A stretch of 61,791 bases of DNA from CAZLFQ01 sp964558975 (GTDB lineage: Bacteria > Pseudomonadota > Alphaproteobacteria > Rickettsiales > Midichloriaceae): positions 1-61,791 of the forward strand of contig CAZLFQ010000004.1 in NCBI GenBank assembly GCA_964558975.1, read 5' to 3'. The translations under genes were made by a program, and so were the position numbers. Below are positions 61,316 to 61,791 of this stretch, one piece after another. The notes beneath the pieces are model-generated. The model saw only the letters and a program-made list of their open reading frames with translations, was not told the origin of the DNA and did not search any database. Each line of letters starts with the position of its first letter. The stretch's first letter is position 1.

Positions 61316-61791
<476 letters not shown>

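Overview
This is an AT-rich window of chromosome from an alphaproteobacterium, most likely a host-associated member of the Rickettsiales. Four lines of sequence evidence support this. (1) The 16S rRNA gene at the right edge and the 23S rRNA gene at the left edge lie on the same strand but are unlinked: 16S is closed by its own terminator and 23S has its own promoter-like leader. Split rRNA operons are a hallmark of Rickettsiales. (2) Icd is the long Rickettsia-type isocitrate dehydrogenase with a C-terminal extension. (3) Alphaproteobacterial gene pairs are present (timA/secB, Mic60-like/hemY, secG/pyrG), together with tandem ProP-like transporters and a sodium-symporter/histidine-kinase fusion. 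(4) There are several orphan helical, ankyrin-repeat and protease-like proteins of the kind found in intracellular bacteria. A flagellin and an isolated fliQ suggest one of the Rickettsiales that keep scattered flagellar genes; I cannot name the genus.

Layout. 1-1360: 5' part of 23S rRNA (minus). 1.4-4.8 kb: gshB and three orphan proteins, one a probable CE-clan (Ulp1/YopJ-like) cysteine protease behind a consensus promoter. 4.8-11.5 kb: symporter-kinase, icd, lon. 11.6-16.0 kb: mreD-mrdA, a possible iron/2-oxoglutarate oxygenase, a HAD phosphatase and two tandem 4-oxalocrotonate tautomerase paralogs. 16.0-26.2 kb: gyrA, mltA, timA, secB, a 533-residue orphan, an MFS transporter, argS, tRNA-His. 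26.2-31.8 kb: flagellin with a small partner gene, fliQ, dksA, a membrane protein, pyrG, secG, ftsB, a VOC protein. 31.8-37.9 kb: a truncated kinase, the ybbP/ybbA-like ABC transporter divergent from tesA, a PAP2 protein, hemY. 37.9-42.7 kb: Mic60-like protein, DsbA-like protein, an orphan, an ankyrin protein, a Xer recombinase. 42.7-51.6 kb: topA, gamma-carbonic anhydrase, nuoJKLMN. 51.7-55.5 kb: phasin-like protein, glmS, a small orphan, a DUF2971 protein. 55.7-59.1 kb: two ProP-like transporters and a HigBA/RelE-type toxin-antitoxin pair. 59.2-61.8 kb: 3-oxoacid CoA-transferase subunits, tRNA-fMet, a small lipoprotein, and the 3' end of 16S rRNA.

The window is mostly housekeeping: proton-pumping complex I membrane arm, TCA cycle, cell-wall elongation and division, DNA topology, translation and protein export. 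Accessory content sits between these blocks as single genes. No insertion sequence, prophage, CRISPR array or restriction system was seen. The most unusual items are the CE-clan effector candidate, a perfect 11-bp palindrome over the start of the symporter-kinase, a probably leaderless self-repressed toxin-antitoxin operon, an unusual GyrA residue in the quinolone pocket, a PAP2 protein with an altered catalytic motif, and a Cys/Trp-rich phasin-like protein.
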